Assembly: GCF_000708205.1 (NCBI RefSeq)
Contig: NW_014575555.1
Location: 494,689 to 558,688, forward strand
DNA length: 64,000 nucleotides
Reading direction: 5' to 3'
From: Mixia osmundae IAM 14324
Lineage: Eukaryota; Basidiomycota; Mixiomycetes; Mixiales; Mixiaceae
The notes below the pieces were generated by a model, which saw only the letters and a program-made list of their open reading frames with translations, searched no databases and had not been told where the DNA came from. The position numbers and the translations under genes were made by a program. Within the stretch, counting starts at the first letter, position 1. Each line of letters begins with the position of its first letter. Below, one piece after another: positions 33,706 to 46,412 of this stretch.

Positions 33706-34034
33706 CAGTACGACATCGGAGGGTACGACTACGTCGTCGCGGCTGTCGACGTGGCTGTCGACGTGGCTGTCACGCGACAGCCACGTCGTCGGCTTTCGGC
33801 GAACTCAGCAGGTCGCCGATGTGCGCTAGTTTCAGCTTGTTGTTTCTTTCCTTCCCTCGATGCAGAGCGGAAGAGAGATTGTGGGTATACTTTCTCTGCA
33901 ATGCGCGAGGTTGGCCTAGTACACGGCGTAGGAAAGGTCTATACAAATGGCAAGAGCGAGTAACTAGTAAACCGCGAGCATGCTTATTCGATAGCGTGCT
34001 GCGACGCTTAGCCCGAGCAAGCGCGGCAGGCAAT
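33706..34034. other. intergenic, SEC39 promoter and elongase 3' region
   Basis: This 329-base gap lies between the SEC39 start and the elongase stop, both on the minus strand. It holds a strong hairpin (listed separately) and a duplicated 12-mer, but no supported gene. Confidence 0.5.
33747..33788. repeat. tandem 12-mer plus 13-bp perfect inverted repeat
   Basis: The 12-base unit GTCGACGTGGCT occurs twice in a row. The second copy forms the left arm (33759-33771, cgacgtggctgtc) of a perfect 13-bp inverted repeat with a 4-base loop (acgc) and right arm 33776-33788. It starts 42 bases upstream of the SEC39 start codon, so it could be a protein-binding site, a 5' UTR hairpin, or DNA prone to cruciform extrusion. 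Confidence 0.8.
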
Positions 34035-35527
34035 CTATTGGCGCTTCTTGGCCGAGGTCGAGCCGTTACCATTGCCGTTGGCAGTCGTCTCAACGTTTGG
34101 GCCTTCGCAATTCGAGGCAACTTGTCTTGCCGCAATGGATGCAGCTCTGTCAACACCGGCAGCATAGTCAGCGTGCTTGGCTCGACGAAGTGATCAGTAC
34201 GAGCATACCGTGCGCGGCCACCCTTGGCACTCTTCTTGTATGTCTGGCGATAGAACGCGATGAACCTGCCGAGTAAGGCACTGCATCAGCTCATGCTGCG
34301 CTCAGACCGGGCGCGACGAACAAGAAGAGATAGCTCGTCAGGAGGCCGCAGCCGAAGAGAGCAGCACTCTCTGCACCGTTGCAGTCGCCCTGGCTGGGAA
34401 GTGCTTTAGGCGCATAGGTCGTCGCAAAATGGTTGTATGTGCCATAGTAGACGATGAACAGGTCAACCACGCTGTACCAAGAGCACCGACATCAGCAGCT
34501 ATTTCCCGTCAGTCTTGCAAGAGCTTGCAATTGAGTGATCTGGCTGCGCAAGTTGTGGCAGCACATCAGCGACAGGCATCGATTGTCAGCGATCGATAGA
34601 CATACCCCATCGTCAGGTATTTTTTCCACCAGATCTTGAAGCCAGCCGTCGACGCAAGGTAGTAGTAATCTGGCAGCATGGCACAGCTTGATCAGTATCC
34701 ACATAGAGGTGATCAGACTGTCAGACTGACACATAAAGGTATGAATGAGCAGATTGATGCTGATCACGACCCAAGACGGCGAAGTGCGGCCTTCGAGCTG
34801 GGTGTAGCAGAGCACGGCCGTCGCAGAATGATGGAAGACGTGCAGGAACTGTAGTGGCTTCTTCTTGGCGACTAGGAAGAGCGTATCGATGAATTCTGTC
34901 GGACGAGCAGCTGCCGGCGTTAGCCAACAATGGTCCGCTCGCATATGGACATCATGACGCGCCTACGTATTTGAAGACATAGCTGTACGGTAGCTCGATC
35001 AGCTCTAGCGTCAGACCAGACAGCGAAGACACACTTGATGATGTAAAGTGTCTCGAGGCGACTTGTCCAGCCGGCAGGTGAGCAGTAGGCATGGAACAAT
35101 CCACCTTGGCGGATGATGGGCGCAACCTGCGATCACGCCAACGAACGATCAGCAAAGCAAGCATGACAGGAGAGGAGCGCGGCGAGCCTCTTCTGCCATG
35201 AGGACAAAGACGATGAAGCTGCCGACGGTCAAGATGGTGTTATGGAGCATGAAGAGGCCTTTCAACTCTGTGACGCGACGCAGCTCGACCGTTCAGCGCA
35301 TGCTGTTCACGCGTGCTTGTACAGCACGCTCGCGAGTACGCACTGAGCGGTTTACGGTTCGCCATGATCTGCTGTCCGAGCCACAGCAAGGAGAGGTAGC
35401 TGGCTACTGCTACCGTGACTTGGGGCACAGTCGACAGAGGTGACCGCCCTGGCGTCCATGTCTGTAGGCTCTTGTGCTGCTTGACCGCCTCCGGCACCAG
35501 CTGGCTGACAATCTCGAATATAGCCAT
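34035..35527 (-). CDS. ELO-family fatty-acid elongase
   Basis: Ten exons (35527-35344, 35267-35188, 35126-35035, 34982-34963, 34895-34731, 34669-34606, 34543-34529, 34471-34313, 34265-34209, 34146-34035) encode 315 residues. ELO proteins catalyse the condensation step of very-long-chain fatty-acid elongation in the ER. Motifs are [18 protein letters not shown], the histidine box [10 protein letters not shown], and [16 protein letters not shown]. Several hydrophobic helices are present. The C-terminus is KKRQ, a KKXX-type ER retrieval signal. Two internal exons are tiny (20 and 15 nt). Four of nine introns need GC donors to keep frame across conserved motifs (gctcgc, gcgcgt, gcaagc, gcccgg). 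The total length is exactly 316 codons, which supports the model. Confidence 0.88.
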
Positions 35528-35797
35528 GTCTGCTCGCCCACTTGCTCTTTTCGGCCGTTTCTTTACCTCTGCTCCGTTTTGATCGAAAATGCAGTGCTAT
35601 CCGCTCAGAGCTGCCAGAGAGCTGACCACGCGGTGCTGATGTCACCTGTCTGCGTTGTCTCGAGATACGCCAGAAATGAGAAGTCGGCTTGTTTGAGGGT
35701 CACACTCCTGGCAGGGCGCGTGACGCCACTGCGGCATTGACAGCGGGGACAAGCTGCGCGCTCTCCCAGGGAAGCTGAAGCCTGCCTGTCTCCCGGT

Positions 35798-38700
35798 ATG
35801 GAGGACAGGCATGGCGTCCTTGCGGCCTGTCTAGACAAGCTACGCAGCTCAAAGGTGTGCTCTACCGGCTTCGATGAGCCTGACTGACGATTGACGACCA
35901 GGCGACCGATAGAAGCGCCGCAACAGATCATTTGCGCGAGATCTTCAGTCGACCTTCAGCCTGGCGAGCTCTGGAGAAGCAACGAACGGGCCATTTAGAT
36001 GTGCTGCAAGCCATCTTTGCCTCTGTCGTCGCCGCGCGTAATGCGTACCTCCGAGGCACCAATGATCGCACAAAGGATGCCGAGCGCAAGCGACTGGCCA
36101 GCTCTGCCAGTGTCTTGCGATGGTTCGTCGGCCAGTGCGTCGACGGACTCCAGAAGAAGACGCTCAAAGCCGTCTGGGCCCATCTCCTGCAGATGCTCGT
36201 CGCCAACCGAAAGATCTTTGCGCCTGTCGCACTCGAGTACCTGCGTACCCTCAATTTGCTGCTCGCACACGATCCTCATCTGCAGCACATGGACGAGGCA
36301 ACATGGACGCGAGCAGTAGGAGTGTGTTTCTGTGGCATGGCAGGTCAGCCCGTCATCGATTTGGCCGATATGATCGACTCGTCCTCCAACGCCAAGGATC
36401 GCGACGATTCTGATATTGCTATGTCAGATCGCGAGACGGATGCCCATCCTCGCGCAGATGCTTCCTCATCATCAGCGCGGCAGATGCCGTCACATGTTCG
36501 TGCGCGTAATGTCAGTAGCGGCAATGCGGCCAACACCTTGGAGAGCATAGAATACATGACTTGTGTTGACCACTTGTTCCGATCACAACTTGCTCCGCTT
36601 CTGACATATGGCTCCATTTTGCTCAAATTCTTTGCTTCATTCTTTCAGCTCCACCCAACGGAAAGTAGTGCGCATCTGCCAGCCATTTGCGCGCTCAACA
36701 GACTTTTCGATTCTGCCTGGCTCAATTCACAAACGCTCATGTATGAAGCTACAGTGACGCTGTGGTCACCATTGATAACGTTCTGGAATTCGAAACACCT
36801 TCTGGTCAGGGAACAAGTTGCCTTGGCCTGTCGGCGCCTTTTGTTGATCCTCACATTGCCACTGGCGGGCCAAACGCCCATCGAAAATCGCGAGGCTCTC
36901 ATTCGCTCGCTGTATGATCGCATCGTGCCTACAGATAGTACAGAGCTTCGTTGGCGCACAGAGCCACTGTTGCTCGAGTCTATACTGCTTGCACCGCCTC
37001 CCCTCGATCGACATGCGCCCTACGCTACCGCGTCATTTGGCGCTGGGCAAGGCTTCGACCCTATACAGGCCGTTTCCTGGGTCTCGCTACAAGTCTCGGC
37101 AGACATCCTGGCTTCCCTATCGAAGATGCGATCGCAAGCTCTGTCGAGCGACACGCACGCACTCGAGAGTGCCGTGCGCGCAGGCAAACGCCCTAGAGTA
37201 CGCTTGTCAATAAATTCCAGTAGCCAGCTGATGCCATTTGCATCGCAAGCTTGAAACTCCTGTCAGTTCTCTATGCAACGACGTCAGGAATACCAGCATA
37301 CCGATAAGCGACCGCCTTTTGCGCCTACAGATACTCGTCGTCTTCGCCGTGCGTCATGGCGCTCACCTGTCCGATGAGCTCAAGCAGACCTTGCTCGAGG
37401 ACCTCCTTCAACTCTCGAACAATCCATTCGACCATGCTATTCAGTCTTGGGCCCTGGTGGGCCTCGCTGCGCTTGCATCGCAATGCCAGCAGCCGCGAAT
37501 CGAGTGGTGGTCTGGCGTCTGGACCAGCTCATGTCGCCGCATATCCGATCGGGCCACCGGAAGAGCGGCTGCACATCTTTGTTCGAATCTGATGGATATA
37601 GGCTTACCCCAGACGCTACTCGTGACCGGTATAGAGGCGGCGTTTAGCGATCTTGACGTGCGGGGTCCAGCTTTTCCTTCTGATGCCATCGTCCGCTGGT
37701 TCGCGACTTGCCTCGTGTGCGCAGAGAACAGTCAACGTCTGGCAGAACGATCGCTACCTGACAAGATCTCTGCGTGGCTCGCAAACGTCTGGACGCCATT
37801 TGGTCAAACGGTGTCTTCGGGATCAATCCTCGGCAAGCGATCTAGATCAGACTTTGTGTCTAGCAGCGCGCTGCTTTCCCTGCTCTCCAAAGCGTGCAGC
37901 CTGCCGTGGCGCTATTGGGGCTCAGACCGCTTCCTATTACCTGCATGTCCGACGACAAATTGTCTCTTGGCGGACGAGAAAGTATCGCCAATCTCGGACC
38001 TCTTCTACTTGCACAAAGTCAGCTCCAGATCCGTTCTGACACGCGGCACAAGCATAAGCGAGCCCGCAATCATGCTCGAACGTCCGGCGACATCGAATGA
38101 ACGCCGTTTGCTGGCTGGCTTGCAGCGAACGCTGGACTCTCAGGTGGACTTGCACGAGTCGCACGAGCACTGGTTCGAGCTGACCGCGTGTCAGCTACGC
38201 GAACGAGCTGAGCTAGCGAGCGTACTTCTCTGCTTCGCCGGCTCGCTGGAGCAAGCTCGCATCAAAGTGGACCCAAGCGTCATCAGATCAGCCTGCCGTG
38301 CTCTTGCGCTTGTTCTCAGGCTCGCAAATCAAACGAAATGGCTCCCCCGCGAAAGAGCCGAATTGTACCTCGCATTCTCTCCCTTGCTTGTGACGACAAG
38401 CCTGTCGTCTGACCCGCTATACGAGGTCTGTGTACGCGTCGGTCCCGGCTCAGGCGTTAGCTCACAGCCTGATCCTGAGCCCGGGCCGAAGTTGCGTAAC
38501 GAAGAGAGGGAGGCCGTTCTGCAACGGCTCTGGGCGCACAAGGATGTCAGAGCGGTGATGACGAGTATGAGCACTGGCCTGGCCTCTCTGATGGAGCCAT
38601 TGGCTATGTCAAGACAACAAGAGCTCGACGACTTCGACGGACCCACTATCGCTGTCAATCGTACTATCATCGATAGCCTCTTGATGCCCGGAGCCGAGCA

Positions 38701-41700
38701 TGCGCTGCAAGCTTGTATATCAATCCTCGTCCAGATCGATCTGACCCGCGATCTGCTCGCTAGCCAGCGCCCCGGCGCTGCAACCTTGTCACGCGCCGTG
38801 GCAATCTGTGTCAAATTATCCGATGTGCGAGCCCTCGATATCGGCAACGAGATCCTAGACGCTCTGCAGTGTGGCCTAGCAGGCCTGACAGAAGCTGAGT
38901 GGCAGGTCCTACTGGAGCACCTTGCAAACGATATGATCACAAGCTATGCGTTGGCGAGGAGCGAAAAGTGTCAGCTACTGTTGCTACGACTGCTTGAACA
39001 CAGCTCGCAAATCTGGGCAGCCGACCTCAGTGCTCAAAGCACACTCGTCAGCTGCGCGCGCGAGGCCTACATTTGGTTTCAAAATAACTGTGTTCATCAA
39101 AAGATATATTCCTGGCGTATACGTCTTGGCCTAGTCCTCGTCATCGACAGCTTCGATCATATCAAGGAGCTCAATACGCTGTGGGATTCGTATGATACGC
39201 AAGATCAGGTCATCTTGCCCTCTACGACCCTTTCGCGCATGTTGGAGGACCCGGATAGCCGCGTCAGCTTTCGCGTCAATACAGCCTGCTGCAGACATCT
39301 CGAGTACGCACGCGCTCGGGGTGGTGAAGTGACAAAGATTCTTTTCGACCACTGTGCACAGTTGGGACCCATCCATGCGCCCGTCGAAGGTGCTGCGCTG
39401 CGTTGTGTGTACCTCTGTCAGGCCATGATCATCAGCCAGCGCTCCCGACGTTATGCCTATGACCTTCTCATCGAAGTCGCAGCGAGAGCGCCTGCATTAC
39501 AAGACATTCTCGTAGCATTATCTCAAGCTCTGTCCGACCGGCTCGGATTTCCCACAATATCCGCGCTTTATCTGCACTACGCCGGCCCGATCATGTCGCA
39601 GTGGATCCGCCTCAAATATCTAGACTTGCGGATTCCTGATCGAGTCTGTGGATTCCAGAATCATAGAGATCGTACGGCTGCCGAGATTGATTGCGTTGCT
39701 GTGCCGTTACTGGTAAATGACATGGTCGATGCTTTACGGATAAAATGCGATGCCCTCCAGCTACATTTGCCCTCAATCATCCGCACACACTTGCCTGCGG
39801 TGATAGCGAACAAAATAGCTTTGGCCACTGTCAACACAGCAGAAGGCGTTGACCCTTTCCCTGCGGTGTTGAGAGAGATCACAGGCCTGATCGAACAGTC
39901 GGACAGCAGCACGATGACTTTTGAGCAATTCACACGCGCGTACCTCGATCAAGTCCTCGTCCATACAGTAATGCTTCTATACGAAGAAACTGCTAGCGCA
40001 TCACCAGACGGTCCATTGGGATCGTGGCAGCAGAATCCACAAGCGATGCAGACCTATGCGGACTTATTGTCTGAAGTCAGGGACTTCAGCATTTGCACGA
40101 AGGCGCCACCTCCGTGGTTCAACGCCGAATGCGTCTATTCCGTCCTCGTCTGGTTTGTGAAATGCTACGGCTCTGGCGAGAATACAGCAGTACTGTATAG
40201 TAGCGTGCAAGTGTTGCTACATCATGTGCACCAAATGCCCTTTATTGACGATCAACGACGAACACTTTTCATGCTCGCTGCATTGATCTCGCTGAACGAG
40301 CCTGACATCAGCAGTCTTGGTCTGCTTCGCATCCTGATGCATTATCTTACGCATCTCTTGGCTAGACCTGCCATAAGCGATATCGTCTGGAGCATGCTTG
40401 CATGGACAATTGAGCGATACGTTCGACTTGGCCACGCGCATGACGGCCAGCAGTTGCTTGGTTTCGCCGATCTTGTTGCACTAGCAGCTCACTACGCGTT
40501 GCAGCTCACTAATTGCGAGGAGCGTATGCCAGTGGCAATTGGCTCATCTGCGCTTCAGTGGCTCGAGCAATTGGTTGTCGAGCTCTTCAAATCGTCCTCG
40601 CTAGAGCTCGCCCGGCAAAGCGTCTTCGCAGCTGCCTTATGGCCGCACGAGTGTTCGTCAATTCCTCGCATCGACCTTGAAGGCATAGAAGAGATGCTCG
40701 ATAGCGCTTTTCCCTGGAGTAATTTGCGACATTTGCTCCGTGCGCTTGCTGCGCTCGACTTGTCACCGGACTCAGAAGAGGCTGTGCGGCTAGGGGCGGT
40801 CACCTTCCGAGTCCTGCGTGGCTGTAAAGACGGTAGCGCCATGACCAAGGCCGATGCCGAGTCGTTGACCGCGCTGGTCTCGATTGCCGAGACGCACTTC
40901 TGCACTGGAACCTTACTTAATTCTTGCGCGCAGCGCGTTCATCCTCCATATGCCGCTCCTCTGCTCGGCAACGAAACGACTCAGGCAATCTGCGTCGGAT
41001 TGTTAGGCCAATGCCTTCTCTCGAGCGATCTCCTGCTCGTCAACACCGCCGTAGCTGCATTGCGGCGGGTCTTTGTCACCGTCGCGCTCGATACGCGTAA
41101 AGCCTCGGCAGAGGATATCCATGGCGTTGGCTTCGACCTGCTGGAGCTCGCTCGCGATAGTCTGAAACGGTCTTGGGAATTAGCCTCCACGGTGTCCCGC
41201 GGCCCGGGTCTCGAGGCGCTCATCACAGAAAGCTGGATTACAAAGGCTCGAGACGCCAACGAATGGATTGCGAACCTATCTGTGCTTGTCGGGCAGCAAG
41301 CGAGTACAGTGGCCCCAATGTACGCCCAGCTACAACCTTGCCTCCTGCACGATACTGCGTTCGCCCGATCTAGCCTGCCGATTCTCGTGACCGTATTGCT
41401 GCAAAGCAAGGAAAATTCGACACAGGCGAGGATGTACTTGTCGGAGCACTTTGTGCGTGTGATCGCCTCGCCATGCTCAGACATCGAGTCGCTTGCGGTC
41501 ATCATTGATATTGTTCTGCACCTACGCAAGACAGATCTGCCTGGCAAGAGAAAGCGAGAAGACGGTATTAAACTACTTCTACCATTCATCGAGCTCGCGA
41601 AAGCGGCGATACGTTGTCACCTTGCTTCAGCTGCGTTACTCTTTCTCGAACTTGCACAAGACCACGATGAAGACAAAGCAGCGTGTGGACTGCAGGCGCC

Positions 41701-44700
41701 GCAAGTGCGCACGCTCATGTGTTCAGTGTCCGAGCAGATCGGCGAACCAGATGGCTTTTACGGCATCGCACCTGGTGAAATTCAAGAAACCTTAGCGAGC
41801 CGCTACGCGCATGAAGGAGCTTGGAGCAAAGCTTTTCAACTCCACAGCTCGCTTTTCGAGGCTAGATCGGGCACCTCGACCGCAGATCTGGATTTGCTGC
41901 CCGTCGGCAATTCGCTCAAATCCTGGGGCTTCAAGCATCTCGCAAGTCAAGTGGGCGCTCTCAGACGTGCAGGGGACCTTGCCGACTTAGATCTAGCCTG
42001 GCGCACTGATCACTGGGACATACCTGTCGAACAGACCACAACAACCAGTGCAAGGATCTATCGTGCTCTTCGTGACGCTCATTGCTCCGCTAATCGCGCG
42101 CTGGCCATCGACAGAGCCAGCAATGGCCTCGTCGAAGAGTTGCGCTCGATTCTCCACATATTGCAGCGATCTGATCATATCGCCGGGAGCAAACTTGCTG
42201 CTCTGATCACGCTGTCGGATATCACACGATGGCAGCAAGCTCAGCACGCGCGCAGCGTTGACGAATCTAAAGCCGAGATTACAGACATGAATCGCCTACC
42301 GACGACAATGTAAGACAGCATGAAGGGGATCTGCGCGAGCTGATCGGATTCCCACACAGATTCGAGGTCAATGAGCCTGTTGTCGCGGCCAGGCTGAGCC
42401 TTTTGCAAGCCGAGCGGAACGCTGAGATGCTCAATCAGATTGGCGACGCTTTGACTCCGGTCGCGCGTGACAATGCTATTCGCGCTCAGCAGCTATGTCT
42501 CGCCTTATCACGCGATGCACGCATGAATGGTCAGCAGCAGCTCGCGCTCAATATGGTCAACGTCGCACAATCACTCGGGTCACTCGTTGACACAGATGAT
42601 GATGGCGCCAAGGTCGAGCTTTCGCACACGCTCTGGGAGCTTGGAGAGCATGGCTTGGCACGAGACATCGTCAGTCGGCTAATCTCAAGATCGCAAGGCT
42701 GTACGAAGGCTGATCTGTTAGCTACTATGGTACGTTCGCAGGATTCCTCAGCAACTTTGCTGATGCTTTGCAACGACAGGGCGGCTGGACGGCTGCTGCG
42801 CGCCTCATGCCACCTTCAGAGATTGCTGATCGGTACTTTGCACCAGCAGTGGCACTTGCGCGTAGCAGCAAGCTATCAGACGACCGTCTGGGTGAGGTAG
42901 TCTATCAGTTTGCCAGCTATGCCGTGCAACAGTATAAGCAATTGGCCAAGGAAGATCTGGCCATGAAGAGACTTAGTGTGCTGCGAGCTCAAAAACAGCA
43001 CGAGATCAAGGCGCTTGACGCACAGCTGCGCCACTCGAGTACGCAAAGTGCCGAGCGGCACAGGCTGCAAACCTCAAAAGATGACGCAACAAAGGTCATC
43101 CGACAAGACAGAGACCGGCTCGAGAAATTCGAGGCTGCGCGCTCGTCGTTTCTCAAGCATGCCATCATCATGCTCTTGCAGACTCTAGCATGCACCGATC
43201 AGCATCCTGATGCGATCTCGCGCCTCATTTCGATCTGGATGGAGCATCAACAGGATGACGAAGTCAATCGTCTGGTACAGCAGCACCTCAACAGCGTGCC
43301 ATCGGCCAAGTTCGTGCCATTGTCGCATCAGATCTCAGCTCGTGTCGCGCGCTTCACAGGCTCGACGCTTTGCCGGCAGATCCTGAGCGGACTTGTCGAG
43401 CGCATGGCGCTGGACCATCCCTTCCACGTAGTCTACCAGCTCTTGTCGCTGCGCAAGGCATCAGATTCTGCTTTCCCCGAGAACAATCTTGCATCGACAC
43501 AGGCACCGCGAGCAGACGCTGCAGGGGAGATTATCGAGCGAATCAAGCGAGCGCCCGCCCTGCGTCCGAAAGTTGCTGCTCTCGAGGCGCTCTGCGAAGC
43601 CTACATCGAATGGGCCAGCTTTGACCTTGATCGCTTACCGGACTACAAACGTAGCAAGAAGGACAGCACGCTGAAGATGCCGCAAATCAAGCTGCTCCGC
43701 CTGCGCAGTCAGACTCATGCTATTCCAGTATCGACTGTTGCTTTGCCGATGGATCCGACGTGTCGCTACGATGCAGACAGCTTACCGTGTATCTATCAGT
43801 ACGAAAGCACATTCAAGATCGTTGGAGGCGTCAATCGTCCTAAGTTGAGTATCTGCATCGACTCCATGGGCGGCACACACAAGCAGCTAGCAAGTCTATG
43901 GCTACTGTCACATTACAGCGCTGATGAGGCACATGCAGTTCAAGCCCGGTGACGATGTCAGACAAGACGCTGTCATGGAGCAGGTCTTCGAAGTTGCGAA
44001 CGGTCTGCTCCGTCGCGACAAGGCTACGTTCAAGCGTAACCTGCGTGTGAGAACCTACAGGGTCATTCCTTTGACTGCCGATACCGGACTACTCGAGTTT
44101 GCAAAAGACACTATGCCAATCATGGCATGGCTGCCCGAGGCTCACGCTCGCTATCATCCGAAGGACGCACGCTACGAGACAGCCCGGCAGAAGTTTGCAG
44201 AAGCGCGACAAGACTTTGAAGCCCAGCGGGCAGTCTGGAAGGAGCTCTACGCGGGTCGCTGGCACCCCGTACTACGTCATTTCTTTCGAGAGGAACAGAA
44301 AGAGCCGAGCTTGTGGCATGAAATGCGACTCAACTACGGCAGAAGTCTCGCGACTAATTCGATCATCGGTGATCTACTAGGCATCGGCGACCGGCATTGC
44401 TCCAATATTCTCATCGACTCTGTGCGAGGCGAGCTAGTACACATCGATTTCGGTATCGTCTTTGAAGCTGTATGTGCCCGCCTATGTTGCACAGTCGAGC
44501 TTACGCGCAGACACACAGGGAACGCGGCTGCCTATTCCAGAGACAGTACCGTTCAGACTGACGCCCGACATGATCGACGGACTCGGCATGACGGGCGTCG
44601 AGGGCGTCTTCAGGCGATGTTCAGAAGAGACCTTGCGCGTCATGCGGCGAGGCGCTGTGGATGTTATGACGATCCTGGAGGTCTTCAAATACGATCCTCT

Positions 44701-44998
44701 CCAGAAATGGCACGTATTTCATACTTTGCATACTTGACGACACTGAGAGGATCGCAGGACTCTGAGTGCCGGCAAGATCCGCAAAGCACAAGGTACTCAG
44801 CTCAGCGAGGCAGACGCCCAGGATCTTGCAGATGGCTCGGGCGACGTGCCGACAGACGCGCATCGCGCTATCGACCAAGTGAGCGCTAAACTCAACTCAA
44901 CGCTCAGCGTGGAGTACCAGGTCAACGACCTCATCCAGCAAGCGCAGAATCCTGACAATCTTTGCCGAATCTTCTGCGGATGGGCGCCTTGGATGTGA
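35798..44998 (+). CDS. TEL1: TEL1/ATM-type PI3K-like protein kinase
   Basis: Eight exons (35798-35854, 35902-37197, 37250-42309, 42360-42729, 42780-43889, 43939-44469, 44519-44709, 44758-44998) total 2,952 codons, so 2,951 residues, similar to Tel1/ATM. The N-terminal TAN-like helix motif is [23 protein letters not shown]-like repeats fill exons 2-3, and a FAT region runs about residues 2150-2500. The kinase domain has [29 protein letters not shown], the catalytic [11 protein letters not shown], the metal-binding HIDFG, and the ATM-type [12 protein letters not shown]. The FATC end is [14 protein letters not shown]. Tel1 senses double-strand breaks with Mre11 and maintains telomeres. Introns 5 (43890) and 7 (44710) appear to have GC donors and, when removed, rejoin the RQ(L)..DD-RQD and YDPLQKWTLS blocks precisely. 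Confidence 0.95.
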
Positions 44999-45012
44999 GA
45001 CACAGATCGAAA

Positions 45013-46370
45013 ATGCAGCCAAAGTGTCGCGCATCGCATACAGGTGCTCGGCCTGACGCGCAACCATCCACTCTCGCCCTGCCTGACTCCTCTGTTCGCA
45101 AAATGCCCGGATCGGCCAACGTGGACAAGCCTTTGCCTGAGCTTGCTCCGCCCTCTGTGTCATCTGACCCACAGCCCAATGGCATGACAGACGTGGATCA
45201 GATCGGGCACGAAGTGCGCTGGAGACACGCCTACAAGCCCAAAACGATTGTCCGACCCGGCGCAGAACGACAAGATCCAAGCAGCTCAGCAGATTGCTAC
45301 GAGCTCGCCATATCGCCGAGCAGTCCGTCCGGGCAAAAACGCTCGTCCGGCAGTATCCGAAAGCAGGAAGTCAAAGCTTCTCAGCGTTTCGCATCTCTGT
45401 CCTGTTCAGAGGCGTCTGTCAAAGCATTCCCGAGCCAAAGTACGGCAAACTGTCAGTCGATAGAGGATGTTGCGCAAGAAAGAGATCTGCGAGTGGGCAA
45501 GGCCGCGGGTGTTCGTACACGTGCAGCCAGTTTCGGTGACCTTGCCATCATGAAGAGTATCAGAAAACCCAAGTCGAGCGTGCTGAAGCGACAAGGATCT
45601 GCGCGCTCGATCGAAGATGCTGGGAGCGGTGGCGAGGAGCCGACGCCTTCACGTGACGATAGAGGCACGGCCTCAAAGCTACGCTCGGGTTCGTTGCCTG
45701 TCCGCGATTCCCTTCGCGACCTGATTGCAGGCATCCAGTTTCAGTGCGTTCCGTGGACAGCAAGGACAGGAAGCATGCACGACGACTCGCGTCAATCTCA
45801 TCTATCATGGCACTCCGGCCTGACCTGGATGGTCCCAAGACAGAGACTGCCTTTCATGGCGACATCGTTGCCATCTCCCACGGGCGGACGCCCTCGAACA
45901 GAATCGACGTGCGCTTTCCTTGCGTAGCCGGTCGATCAGAAGAGGCGACGACGACGACGCGCAAGCTGTCGCTCTCCCGCCCGATCTTGTCGGGCGTGCG
46001 TCCACTGACTACCAGTCAGACGTCGCAGATTAGCAGTCGAATGCAGCAGAGGGTCAAGAACCTTCAACCGAAGCTTGCCTTCTTCAGGGACACGTCGCCA
46101 TCGCGATCGGGCCCGGAGACAGATACGCCCGATTCTCCGACGACTCAGGGCGGTGGTGGGAAGCCGAAGAAGAAGAGCGCGTTTGCTGCTCTGGTAAGCA
46201 GCAAGTCGAAGCGCAGACCGCCCTTTGCGTATCAGATGCCGGTGTCAGCGGCGAGCAGTGACAGCAGTCTAGAGATCAGCTGCGCTGGCTCGCACCGGCT
46301 TTCGAGGATGCAAGTGGTCAAACGAGCGCTTGGCTCATCGAGTGACAAGAACGCTTCGGCGGAGGCGTGA
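45013..46370 (+). CDS. hypothetical basic Ser-rich protein
   Basis: The product is not recognised. The model has exons 45013-45688 and 45745-46370 (433 residues). A 56-nt intron with donor gttcgt joins two frames that are both clearly coding in composition. The protein is rich in Ser, Arg, Lys and Pro with repeated RxxS and SxP patches (KSSVLKRQGSARSIEDAG, RKLSLSRPILSG, KPKKKSAFAALVSSKSKRRP), suggesting a disordered, phosphorylated protein of nucleus or cortex. The start lies 14 bases after the TEL1 stop, so the first methionine is not secure and the promoter would sit inside TEL1. It is not a TEL1 exon, because TEL1 ends with a proper FATC. Confidence 0.5.
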
Positions 46371-46412
46371 TGCATAGTACAACACTGCGATTGGGCCGTA
46401 TGCTATCTACGT

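Noticed and set aside
35997-41589. Antisense open frames inside TEL1
   Set aside because: They have no start context, no family features and no independent codon pattern. They are by-products of a long coding exon.
43890-43938. 25-nt GT-AG intron at the TEL1 kinase start
   Set aside because: It would be far below the intron sizes seen here and inserts eight residues into a conserved kinase segment. The 49-nt GC-AG alternative joins the conserved block exactly.
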